DNA of 64,000 bases from Taibaiella sp. (GTDB lineage: Bacteria; Bacteroidota; Bacteroidia; Chitinophagales; Chitinophagaceae), in contig JAEUVV010000010.1 in NCBI GenBank assembly GCA_016786705.1, forward strand, positions 1 through 64,000, in the 5' to 3' direction. This document shows, piece after piece, positions 1-8,433 of the stretch (position 1 is its first letter; every line of letters begins with the position of its first letter). The notes below the pieces were generated by a model, which ran no database searches, was not told where the DNA came from, and saw only the letters and a program-made list of their open reading frames with translations. A program made the position numbers and the translations under genes.

Positions 1-2515
1 GTATTATTCAAAGCAGGCGACCAGGTGCCGGTCACCCCATTAAGCGAGGTAGTAGGCAAAGGATTTAAGGAGGCTCCTGCACAAATAGCACTTACTTGTG
101 TGAATTGTGGCACTGTGTTAGGAGTAACCGTTATGGTTAACATGGTCGTAGTAGCGCATTGACCCGCAGCCGGGGTGAAGGTATAGGTTGTAGTTGCTGT
201 ATTATTTAATACAGGCGACCAGGATCCGATAATTCCGTTATTAGAAGTAGTTGGTAGCGGGTTCAATGCAGCTCCTTCACAAATAGCGGGTACTGCAGCA
301 AATACAGGTATTACTAAAGTATCTACCGCAATGGTCATAGTCGCTGTTGTAGTACACTGAGCTGCGGCCGGGGTAAAGGTATAAGTGGTCGTTTGTGTAT
401 TATTCAAAGCCGGAGACCAGGTACCTGTGATCCCATTATTAGAAGTAGTCGGTAATGAGTTCAATAGGGTTCCGGCACAGATAGCGTCAACCTGGGTAAA
501 TAAGGGGGTTACATAAGGATTTACTACAATGGTCATTGTGTCTACCGCCGCGCATTGCCCCTGATTCGGGGTAAAAGTGTAAGTAGTAGTAGCGGTATTA
601 TTCAATGAAGGTGACCATGTTCCGGTAATGCCATTTTGGGAAGTAATTGGCAAAGGATTAAGTGTAGCTCCTTCACAAATAGCCGGAATCGCGGCAAAAA
701 CAGGATCGATCGCTGTATCCACTACTATGGTCATTGTAGTAGCTACCGCACATTGACCAAATAGTGGGGTAAAAGTATAAGTAGTGGTCTGGGTATTATT
801 TATTGCCGGTGACCAGTTACCTTTAATACCATTATTGGAAATTAAAGGTAAAGGGTTTAAGGGGGTTCCCGGGCAGATCGAGGCAACCGGATTAAATGAA
901 GGGATTATTAAAGTGTCAATAATAATTGTTAAAGTAGTCGGCATACCACAGGAATTGGCTACCGGGGTAAAGGTATAAGTAGTGGTCTGCGTATTGTTAA
1001 ATGCCGGCGACCAGGTGCCGTTAATGCCATTTAAAGAGGCAGTAGGTAAAGGATTTATGTTGGTACCAATACACATATTGGGTATGGAATCAAAAACCGG
1101 CAAAGTACCATTATTGTTAATAACGACTGTCATTGTAGCCGGGGTGGCACAGAATGCGCTATCCGGGGTAAAGGTATAGGTAGTCGTTGCCATATTATTG
1201 GGTGCAGGAGACCAGGTACCTGTTATACCATTAAGAGAAGTTGTAGGGAAAGGACTTAAAGGCTCACCTTCGCAGATCGGGACAATCTGCGTAAACGTAG
1301 GTTCCGTTTTTGCAAATATGCCTAAAGTATGGGTTACTGGAAAAGTACATTGAGCAGTTGAAGTAAATGTATAGGTAGTCGTCTGGGAATTATTGAATGC
1401 AGGGCTCCAGGTCCCGGTTATCCCGTTCAGAGATGTAGCCGGTAATGGACTTACTGTTGTACCCTGACAGATCGAATCCGGGATAGAAAACACTGGTGTA
1501 GCACCACTATCCACTATAATAGTCATTGTAACCGGGTAGGAGCAAAAATCACTATAAGGCTGGAATGTATAAGTAGTCGTACTGGTATTATTTAATGCAG
1601 GTAACCAGTAGCCCTGGACGCCGTTGTTGGATGTTGTAGGTAATGGAGTCATTGTTGCCCCCAGGCATACCGGTGGTACCTGTGTAAAGTCTGGTACAAC
1701 ATAAGGAAGGATGCCTATAGTCATAGAAACAGTACCGCCACATTGTCCCGAGTTTGGCGTAAAGGTATAAGTAGTGGTATTATAATAATCGTAGGCAGGC
1801 GACCAGGTACCCTCTATACCATTAAGAGAGATGTTAGGTAGCGTAAACTGATAGCCTTCACAATAAGCCCCCGGGTTCACAAAAGCAGGAGTAGTATTTA
1901 TATCATTAATATTAATGGTCATTGTTGTAGTGCCTACACAGCCTTGTCCCGGATCAGGAGTAAAAGTATATGTAGTTGTTACCGTGTTATTTATGGCCGG
2001 CGACCAGCTACCGGTATAACCATTTAAAGAGGTGGTGGGCAAAGGATTTAAGGCCGCGCCGGAACAAATCGGCATAACCTGGTTAAAGGTAGGCACTGCA
2101 AATGGCTCCACAACAATAGTCATTGTGGGGCTGATAACACAGCCTCCTGTATTATTAGGTGTAAACGTATAGGTAGTAGTAGCATTATTATTTAATGCAG
2201 GGGACCAGGTACCCGTAATCCCATTCAGGGAAGTCGTAGGCAATGGGGCTAAAGCTGCACCGGCACAAATTGTATCTACCTGGCTAAAAACCGGGGTATC
2301 ACTAGGCAATACCGTTACGGTCATATTTACCGGTAACCCGCACTGGCCCTGGCCAGGTGTGAAGGTATAAGTGGTCGTTGCCGCATTATTGATGGCCGGC
2401 GACCAGCTACCACTTATCCCATTGTTGGAGGTAGCCGGAAGGCTGAAAGTCGTACCGGCGCAGATCGTACCAATTGGTGTAAACTGCGCCTGTTGATAGT
2501 CGTTAACGACCAGGT
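1..2515 (-). repeat. At least 13 tandem 198-base coding repeats
   Basis: The WSPA core recurs on the minus strand at about 2401, 2203, 2002, 1801, 1603, 1405, 1210, 1009, 811, 613, 415, 217 and 19. Spacing is 195, 198 or 201 bases, always a multiple of three. The unit is about 66 residues with recurring motifs ICAGA, LNPLPTTS, NGITGTWSPA and TTTYTFTP. Every complete unit has exactly two cysteines, one in the ICxG motif and one in a GQC-like motif after TYTFTP. The array continues beyond base 1. Confidence 0.95.
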
Positions 2516-3602
2516 TCAAAATAAAATTGGTATCGCAGCCGCCATTAACTCCATTTACCCAAACAGAATCATAGCTATTAGTAGTAATGGCTGTATTTGG
2601 AATGGTAATTCCTCTCCATTGCGCCGGTAACTGATCGCGACAGAAAGTAAGCGTGGTCGTTTCTACTACCTCATCATGATTTACATAGACAGTATCTGTA
2701 ATTGTACCATTAGCGGCAGGATTACAGCTTTGAGTACCTCCGGTATATTTTACCACATAGTAATCTGTGCTCTGATTGGTTGTAATACCCGCACAAGGCG
2801 TAGTGGCAAAAGGACTGGTACTGTTGCCGGCAAACCATTGAAAATTGCCACTTCCCGGCTCTATTAAAGTCACCGGGTTGTAAGCGATACTACTTATCGT
2901 ATATGAGTTGGCGCCATTAGGGCTGAACCGCTGCGCTTCCGGCGCAGTTACTGCCCAAGCAGCGCCATTAGGCCCTCTGCCTGCTACAAAAACTTCATTT
3001 GCACCCGATTTGATTCCTTGTACGGCAGAGGCATAATTGCTTCCTGCCCAACCTGCACAATAAGGCTTGGTAGCGATATGCATCTCGATGATATTACTGG
3101 TTTCATATAATATCAACTGGTTTGTAGTCGTGTTTGCTAAACAGAAATAAAAGGGAACCTGGCAAAATTCCACAACAAATTTGCGGTTAGGTGCTGTACC
3201 CACCATTTTATACCTGATGGATCCGCCAACATGCAAATCCTGGAACGGGAACATGATGGCCTTGTTCAATTGCGCGGTATTCAAAGCGCTTCCGTATTCC
3301 CATTCAGAATACAGGTCGGCCAATGCCAGGTCAAAACTCACCATATTATTGGGAGAAATAACTATAGCACTGAATTGCTGCCCGAAGTAATTAAAATTGA
3401 AGCCCAGCTCAACCGTATCGGTAAAAAAGTCGTTCTGCTGTGCGCTGCTGATCACATCAGGCTGATAGGTGGTAGCACATACCTGAACGGTAGTCTGCGA
3501 GCAGGCGTTGATGGTTTTGGTACTCAGTTCTAAGTTTTGCGCCCACACATTGTTCATTACAACGCAAAAAGCGAATACCAGTAGTAGTAAATTCTTTCTC
3601 AT
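1..3602 (-). CDS. Giant secreted repeat protein (5' part, runs off the window)
   Basis: Reading leftward from ATG at 3602-3600 the frame stays open to the window edge, giving 1200 codons with no stop. Residues 1-20 form a signal peptide (MRKNLLLLVFAFCVVMNNVWAQ). About residues 25-230 look like the nidogen-like beta-rich domain found at the front of many Bacteroidota surface proteins (aromatic-rich, FNFNYFGQQF). A further Ig-like stretch follows, then from about residue 370 a long tandem array of about 66-residue units. Such proteins usually end in a gliding-motility/T9SS C-terminal sorting domain, which would lie outside the window, so export by T9SS is an inference. It could act as an adhesin or cell-surface filament. 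Its function is not known from sequence. No perfect TAnnTTTG box was found just upstream. Confidence 0.88.
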   Translation of the reverse strand, partial: MRKNLLLLVFAFCVVMNNVWAQNLELSTKTINACSQTTVQVCATTYQPDVISSAQQNDFFTDTVELGFNFNYFGQQFSAIVISPNNMVSFDLALADLYSEWEYGSALNTAQLNKAIMFPFQDLHVGGSIRYKMVGTAPNRKFVVEFCQVPFYFCLANTTTNQLILYETSNIIEMHIATKPYCAGWAGSNYASAVQGIKSGANEVFVAGRGPNGAAWAVTAPEAQRFSPNGANSYTISSIAYNPVTLIEPGSGNFQWFAGNSTSPFATTPCAGITTNQSTDYYVVKYTGGTQSCNPAANGTITDTVYVNHDEVVETTTLTFCRDQLPAQWRGITIPNTAITTNSYDSVWVNGVNGGCDTNFILNLVVNDYQQAQFTPIGTICAGTTFSLPATSNNGISGSWSPAINNAATTTYTFTPGQGQCGLPVNMTVTVLPSDTPVFSQVDTICAGAALAPLPTTSLNGITGTWSPALNNNATTTYTFTPNNTGGCVISPTMTIVVEPFAVPTFNQVMPICSGAALNPLPTTSLNGYTGSWSPAINNTVTTTYTFTPDPGQGCVGTTTMTININDINTTPAFVNPGAYCEGYQFTLPNISLNGIEGTWSPAYDYYNTTTYTFTPNSGQCGGTVSMTIGILPYVVPDFTQVPPVCLGATMTPLPTTSNNGVQGYWLPALNNTSTTTYTFQPYSDFCSYPVTMTIIVDSGATPVFSIPDSICQGTTVSPLPATSLNGITGTWSPAFNNSQTTTYTFTSTAQCTFPVTHTLGIFAKTEPTFTQIVPICEGEPLSPFPTTSLNGITGTWSPAPNNMATTTYTFTPDSAFCATPATMTVVINNNGTLPVFDSIPNMCIGTNINPLPTASLNGINGTWSPAFNNTQTTTYTFTPVANSCGMPTTLTIIIDTLIIPSFNPVASICPGTPLNPLPLISNNGIKGNWSPAINNTQTTTYTFTPLFGQCAVATTMTIVVDTAIDPVFAAIPAICEGATLNPLPITSQNGITGTWSPSLNNTATTTYTFTPNQGQCAAVDTMTIVVNPYVTPLFTQVDAICAGTLLNSLPTTSNNGITGTWSPALNNTQTTTYTFTPAAAQCTTTATMTIAVDTLVIPVFAAVPAICEGAALNPLPTTSNNGIIGSWSPVLNNTATTTYTFTPAAGQCATTTMLTITVTPNTVPQFTQVSAICAGASLNPLPTTSLNGVTGTWSPALNN

Positions 3603-3820
3603 TAAAATTTGTCTTATTTTGCCCAAATAGAATTGATGGCAGCCTCATCCAGCTCACATTCAGCTATATACTATAACCGAATGAGCTACCCTGCTGCAAG
3701 ATTAGCAAAGACATGTTAAACCCTTATCATCTGCAAACAAAGTTTACAGAATGTTAATGTATTTTAATTCAAAAGGTAAATTAGTAATACAAAAATATTA
3801 AAATAATTTTAACAAAAAAG

Positions 3821-3858
3821 AAATAGGGTTAGATTTTAATACAAATCTAACCCTATTT
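3821..3858 (-). terminator. Intrinsic terminator after the DUF2723 gene
   Basis: A perfect 16-bp inverted repeat (3821-3836 with 3843-3858, 6-base loop) lies just past the stop at 3879. On the minus strand it is followed by a T-rich run (3813-3820). Confidence 0.85.
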
Positions 3859-3878
3859 AACAATTGAATTACAAAAAA

Positions 3879-6800
3879 CTACCTGCCGCCGGCCTGATTT
3901 TGCCGCATCATCTGCATCATATAGTCTTTAAAGATCGGGGAACTGGCTTCCAGTCTTTGAGACATGGCTACCAGCTGATCTGAATATTTCTTCGCCAATT
4001 CTGGTTGTTTATTACCTGTAGCGCTACCTGCAAGTGCATTTAAGGTACGTATACTTCTCTCTACATATCCAAGTGCTCCCATCTGCCCGTTATCATTAAG
4101 GTCGCTAAAATAATTGGTAAAATCTTTGGCAAACTTGGCCAGGCGATCTCCGATCATTTCCGCTTTTTTAACCTCGCCTGCAGCCAGGTAAGCATTGAAC
4201 ATCTGAACATTAGTCATTTCATACATGGAAATATCAGTAGGGAATGAAGCTTCGGATATCTGTGCCATCGAATGATCCAATACTTTTACCGCATCTTCTT
4301 TTTTCCCGGCATTCAATAACTCTATGGCAAAAGCAGCCACATCGTTTCTGTATCCAAAGAAGGTACGTTTATTCGGCTCATCATAATATACCTGGTTGGT
4401 ATTGGCTTTACCTAATGTATATACTTTTGTAAACAACTCCAGATTACGGTTAATATCGGTAAAGTTCTGGTTCGGCATTACCACCGGAACTAATTTATTC
4501 AATACACCTTCTTTTTTCAGGTATCCTTCCAAACCGCAAACAGGGATACCGTTACAGATATATAAAGAACGGTTCCATCCGTCTTTTGCAATACCGGCAA
4601 TGATATTCATCATGGAGATTTCAGGTCTTGTTACATAAGACTCTTTAAACTGAACGATCAATTCATTAGGGATTTGCGTCGTAGAATCTTTGAGCTGTAC
4701 TCTACCATTCTTCATCACCGCTTCTTTATTTAATGGGATAGCGATATTACGCACCGGAATGAATGGCACTTTTTTATCTTCGGTTCTCAAAGGAACTCCA
4801 TTACGCTCATCCATCATGAAGCTCATCACTTCGTTTACACTAAACACTTTATCTTTTAACGAAGGAATTTCATTGATATGATAATAGTTTAAGTTACCAT
4901 AACCCTCCACAAAATCTTTGTTCCATAAAACTGAAATCGGCGGAGCATTATTTACTTTATTAAACATCTGGATATTTTGCCAGTCCGTACCCAAAAGGTT
5001 ATAGTTGAAGATCCGCACGTCGGTCCTGAAACCTTCTACTTCCTGGATATACCATAAAGGATAGGTTTCATTATCACCACTTGTGATCAGGATGGCATTA
5101 CTATCACAGGTTGCTAACATATTTCTTGCGTTGTCGATCGCTAAGGTCTTCTTACCCCGATCGTGGTCATCCCACTCCTGTGAAGCGATCAATACCGGGC
5201 CTGCAAATAAACATACGATAGTAGCGATAGCCGCAGAAGCGCCGGGATTCTTTATGGCCTTCATCAACAGGTCGCGCAGGAAGAATACACCGATACCGAT
5301 CCAGATCGCATAGGCATAGGTAGCGATATACTGGTAATCACGTTCACGTGGCTGGTACGGCGTGTTATTAATATAAAGCTGTACTGCGATCCCTGTAAAG
5401 AACCAGAAGGACAATACAACCCAGCCGTCCAGTTTGTTTTTCCTAAATTGATACACAATACCCAGGATACCTAAGATAAAAGGTAACATGAACATGGTAT
5501 TATGCGCCTTATTATTTTTATACGCATCAGGCAGCTTGTTAAAGTCTCCCCTTCCCATCGCCTTATCTATCGCGTTGATGCCGGTAATCCAGTTTCCCTG
5601 GTGCGGTTCGATACCACTACCCTGGTAGTCATTCTGGCGGCCCGCATAGTTCCACATAAAGTACCTCCAGAACATGTGGTTCATCTGGTAGCTCATAAAG
5701 AATCTCAGGTTGTCCATCGAGCTAGGATCTTCACCTTCTGCGAGTCCCAGCTGGCTTCTATAATAAGAAGGATGCCCCCGGCTATCATCATTACTCCATA
5801 TCCTCGGGAAAAAGTGTTTTTCGTCGTAATTAACTTTAACAGTATGATCTACCACCTCGTACCTTGTTTTACCATCTTTGGTAATCGGTAAATAGATTGG
5901 GTCCCCGTTTTCCATGCTGGCTTTTGTAGTAAAATACTGGCCGGTCAGGAATGGTGTTGAACCATATTGCGTTCTTTGGAGGTAAGGGATTAAAGAGACA
6001 ATATTGTCCGGGTTAGTCATGTTGATGGAAACACCCGCTTTTGCCCTGATAATAACGGGTACATAACAGGTATAACCAATAGAAATAAACACCAGGGAAA
6101 GCATCGCCACGTGCAGCGTATATCTTTTGGTGCGTTTTGCAAAAATAATGATACCCGCTAGTATAGCACCGAAAAGCAACAGGAAGAAGATAGCGCCGGA
6201 ATGCAATGGCATGCCCATACTGTTTACAAAAGCCAGTTCAAACTTGGACGCAAGAATAGGAATGTATTGAATTACCCCGTATTGAACTACTAATAAAACA
6301 ACGCCTCCTAAGAAATAAGCGAATAAGCTGCCTTTAAGTGTGGGAGTATATCTTTTGAAGTAATAAATCAACGCAATAGTAGGTATAGCCAGTAAACTTA
6401 ACAAGTGTACTCCGGTAGATAAACCGATCAGGTAGGCGATTAATACCAGCCACCTGTCAGCATAAACATCATTAGCCTCTTCCCATTTAAGGATACACCA
6501 GAATACCAAAGCAGTGAAAAAAGAAGAAGTCGCGTAAACCTCGCCTTCTACTGCCGAGAACCAGAAGGTATCGGAGAAGGTATAGGCCAGGGCACCAACG
6601 AATCCGGCGCCGATCACAGCAATCATATTCCCGGCAGAGAAGTTACCCTCTTCCGTTTTCACTAATCTTTTAGCAAAATGGGTAATAGACCAGAACAGGA
6701 ACAGAATAGTGAAGGCACTGGCAAAGGCACTTAAGGCATTTACATACATAGCCACACTTTGCGGTGAAGGCGAGAAAATGGCAAATAGCCTGCCAAGCAA

Positions 6801-6971
6801 CATAAATAAAGGAGCTCCCGGGGAGTGCGTTACCTGTAGTTTATAGGCGCAGGCAATAAATTCCCCACAATCCCAGAAACTGGTTGTCGGCTCCATGGTT
6901 ATTAAATACACCAAGAGTGCTATTCCAAATACAAGCCAACCGCTAATGTTGTTAATTCTGCTAAAATTCAT
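3879..6971 (-). CDS. DUF2723 family polytopic membrane protein (glycosyltransferase-like)
   Basis: This 1030-residue protein is integral to the inner membrane. The N-terminal half has many hydrophobic segments, beginning with one at residues 12-26, followed by the hallmark DUF2723 stretch with WDCGEFIACAYKL and HSPGAP. DUF2723 proteins resemble protein O-mannosyltransferases (GT-C fold), with acidic residues after the first membrane segment. They are common in Bacteroidota, where they are thought to glycosylate exported proteins. The substrate here cannot be read from sequence. The C-terminal 350 residues are soluble, with helical repeats near the end. The gene is monocistronic: its own promoter box lies at 6995-7002 and a strong terminator at 3821-3858. 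Confidence 0.88.
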   Translation of the reverse strand: MNFSRINNISGWLVFGIALLVYLITMEPTTSFWDCGEFIACAYKLQVTHSPGAPLFMLLGRLFAIFSPSPQSVAMYVNALSAFASAFTILFLFWSITHFAKRLVKTEEGNFSAGNMIAVIGAGFVGALAYTFSDTFWFSAVEGEVYATSSFFTALVFWCILKWEEANDVYADRWLVLIAYLIGLSTGVHLLSLLAIPTIALIYYFKRYTPTLKGSLFAYFLGGVVLLVVQYGVIQYIPILASKFELAFVNSMGMPLHSGAIFFLLLFGAILAGIIIFAKRTKRYTLHVAMLSLVFISIGYTCYVPVIIRAKAGVSINMTNPDNIVSLIPYLQRTQYGSTPFLTGQYFTTKASMENGDPIYLPITKDGKTRYEVVDHTVKVNYDEKHFFPRIWSNDDSRGHPSYYRSQLGLAEGEDPSSMDNLRFFMSYQMNHMFWRYFMWNYAGRQNDYQGSGIEPHQGNWITGINAIDKAMGRGDFNKLPDAYKNNKAHNTMFMLPFILGILGIVYQFRKNKLDGWVVLSFWFFTGIAVQLYINNTPYQPRERDYQYIATYAYAIWIGIGVFFLRDLLMKAIKNPGASAAIATIVCLFAGPVLIASQEWDDHDRGKKTLAIDNARNMLATCDSNAILITSGDNETYPLWYIQEVEGFRTDVRIFNYNLLGTDWQNIQMFNKVNNAPPISVLWNKDFVEGYGNLNYYHINEIPSLKDKVFSVNEVMSFMMDERNGVPLRTEDKKVPFIPVRNIAIPLNKEAVMKNGRVQLKDSTTQIPNELIVQFKESYVTRPEISMMNIIAGIAKDGWNRSLYICNGIPVCGLEGYLKKEGVLNKLVPVVMPNQNFTDINRNLELFTKVYTLGKANTNQVYYDEPNKRTFFGYRNDVAAFAIELLNAGKKEDAVKVLDHSMAQISEASFPTDISMYEMTNVQMFNAYLAAGEVKKAEMIGDRLAKFAKDFTNYFSDLNDNGQMGALGYVERSIRTLNALAGSATGNKQPELAKKYSDQLVAMSQRLEASSPIFKDYMMQMMRQNQAGGR

Positions 6972-6994
6972 GGTTTGAATTGATGTTGTGTGCG

Positions 6995-7027
6995 CAAATA
7001 TAAAGTATTGACATGAAAATAAAACAA
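6995..7027 (-). promoter_or_regulatory. Promoter of the DUF2723 gene
   Basis: On the minus strand TATATTTG (7002-6995) matches the Bacteroidota -7 consensus TAnnTTTG. A TTG (7027-7025) lies 22 bases upstream as the -33 element. The predicted transcript start is about 20 bases before the ATG at 6971. Confidence 0.7.
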
Positions 7028-7091
7028 AGTCTTAAACAAATTCAGATTTTAAAAATCTTTTTTACAGAATGCAGGTATGTGTACTGTTCAT

Positions 7092-7130
7092 AAACAATAA
7101 GAGCCCGGAAATTCCGGGCTCTTATTGTTT
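7092..7130 (-). terminator. Terminator after the lipoprotein pair
   Basis: A near-perfect 17-bp stem (7092-7108 with 7114-7130) with a 5-base loop lies just past the stop at 7145. The A and T ends suit an intrinsic terminator on either strand. Confidence 0.85.
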
Positions 7131-7144
7131 TCTTTATTGATGAA

Positions 7145-7801
7145 TTACTTCTTCTTTTCTTCTTTGTACAATCTGAAGGCCATAGGCTTGATGCTGCTGG
7201 GACCAGAAATGCCTTTGCTTTTCGGATCAACTTTCAGGCTAAGGCTATCTCCGCTTAAATGCAAGATATCGAAAGTAATGGTATCATTAGCCATTTCTCC
7301 ACCTTTAACGACCGCCTGGTTAGCAAAAAGGAATAATTTCTTAGCTTTCACATCAGCAGTATATTTGGTAGATGTATCCACCATTTGATCCGGCATATCT
7401 GAAGCATACATTTTCAAAACGCCGTTCTTTTGGAAATCGTAGATCACTGATCTTTTAGCTTCGATTGAATCCTGTTGTTTTTTACCTACCATCAGGTTTT
7501 CCTTGATTTTAGTTTTTAAAGTAGCCAGGTCTTCAATTTTAAGCATCTCTACCACCTCAGGCGGTAAGGTAGAAACTGAATCAGACTTCATTTTTGCCAG
7601 TTCGGCTTTCATTTCGATGAAATCCGGAGGAAAAGCAGTCATGGTATCGACAGATTGTATTTGTGCATTAAATGCAGAGTCTCTTGCAGTATTGTCATAT
7701 ACTACTTCCCATTTTTGAGAAATGTTTCCTGATCCGCCACCTTTACAGGCAGTAAGTGATGCAACACCCAGAAGACTTATTGCTATGATTGTTTTGCGCA
7801 T
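7145..7801 (-). CDS. Small lipoprotein, unknown function (pair member 2)
   Basis: The 218-residue product has a lipoprotein signal with lipobox LTAC and the acylated cysteine at residue 19, so it should be anchored in an outer or inner membrane leaflet. The mature part starts with a Gly/Ser linker and a KWEVVYDN strand. A helical middle (LATLKTKIKENL) follows, then strands around FQKNGVLKMY. The layout of WxxV strand, long helix, F-x-KNG strand and terminal strands matches the upstream neighbour at 7826-8359, suggesting an old tandem duplication. The overall shape resembles lipocalin-like Bacteroidota lipoproteins. The two genes are 24 bases apart and share a terminator, so they are probably one operon. 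No function is assigned. Confidence 0.8.
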   Translation of the reverse strand: MRKTIIAISLLGVASLTACKGGGSGNISQKWEVVYDNTARDSAFNAQIQSVDTMTAFPPDFIEMKAELAKMKSDSVSTLPPEVVEMLKIEDLATLKTKIKENLMVGKKQQDSIEAKRSVIYDFQKNGVLKMYASDMPDQMVDTSTKYTADVKAKKLFLFANQAVVKGGEMANDTITFDILHLSGDSLSLKVDPKSKGISGPSSIKPMAFRLYKEEKKK

Positions 7802-7825
7802 GTTTAAATGGATAATTTATATATT

Positions 7826-8359
7826 TTATTTTTTTTCTTTTTTCATGTATATGGTATCCTCAAAGGTACCTGCCGACATAGTCAGTATAAGGCTGTCTTT
7901 ATTTAATTTATAAATATTGAGACTTCCGCCTTCTTCAAATATTGATTCAGAATAAGCTTTACTTTCATCTATTAAACTGAAATTTATTTCATTCCCGTCC
8001 AGTTCAAAATTAAATAAAGTATCTTCCCGCTGGTTTTTCTCATTGTACAAGATCACCAATCCGTTTTTTGTAAATTTATACGCATTGTGGGCCTGTGGTT
8101 CGTATTGGTGCTTCAGCTCTTCCAGCATTTTGCTTTTTAAAGTATCCAGGTTACCTGTTCCATATTGTTCGGCCAGGCCGGGGGTTACTTCATCGATGCC
8201 TTTAATCTCCGCCTCATTTTCCCGGAAGGCATTTTCTATCAAAGCCAGTTTTTCAGCAGGTAACACGGGCTTCCAGGTTCCATCCAGTTTATGCGAATTA
8301 CTATTACACGCCGCCAGCCCCAGGCAGGCAAAAACACAAATAAAGCTAAGGCCTTTCAT
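7826..8359 (-). CDS. Small lipoprotein, unknown function (pair member 1)
   Basis: The 177-residue product has a lipobox (LAAC, cysteine 18) after a typical hydrophobic leader, so it is a membrane-anchored lipoprotein. The mature chain opens with GTWKPV, continues with a charged helix containing LDTLKSKMLEELK, then YKFTKNGLVILYN and further beta strands. These correspond to LATLKTKIKENL and YDFQKNGVLKMY in the downstream gene, which is the evidence for divergent paralogy. The family was not recognised with confidence; the lipocalin-like or DUF4923-like lipoprotein folds are possibilities. The gene has a perfect -7 box at 8369-8376, giving a very short leader of about five bases. Confidence 0.8.
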   Translation of the reverse strand: MKGLSFICVFACLGLAACNSNSHKLDGTWKPVLPAEKLALIENAFRENEAEIKGIDEVTPGLAEQYGTGNLDTLKSKMLEELKHQYEPQAHNAYKFTKNGLVILYNEKNQREDTLFNFELDGNEINFSLIDESKAYSESIFEEGGSLNIYKLNKDSLILTMSAGTFEDTIYMKKEKK

Positions 8360-8368
8360 AAATCAGGG

Positions 8369-8397
8369 CAAAAGTAAGACTATTTTGCTGATATCAA
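8369..8397 (-). promoter_or_regulatory. Promoter of the lipoprotein pair
   Basis: TACTTTTG on the minus strand (8376-8369) is a perfect TAnnTTTG box. A TTG (8397-8395) lies 18 bases upstream. The start codon at 8359 is only about five bases past the expected transcript start. Confidence 0.65.
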
Positions 8398-8433
8398 AAC
8401 TCCAAACCAATAAAAACAAAAAATAATATAAGC

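Noticed and set aside
784..1179. Two plus-strand open frames of 64-65 codons
   Set aside because: They are antisense shadows of the minus-strand repeat gene and share its periodicity.
1..2515. Regularly spaced 198-base repeats as a CRISPR or satellite array
   Set aside because: The spacing is always a multiple of three and the minus strand is one open frame with a conserved protein motif, so this is a coding repeat.
3457..3657. Minus-strand open frame of 66 codons
   Set aside because: It overlaps the start and signal peptide of the giant repeat gene in another frame and has no family features.
5502..5891. Plus-strand 129-codon frame inside the DUF2723 gene
   Set aside because: It is the reverse-strand shadow of a well-supported membrane protein.
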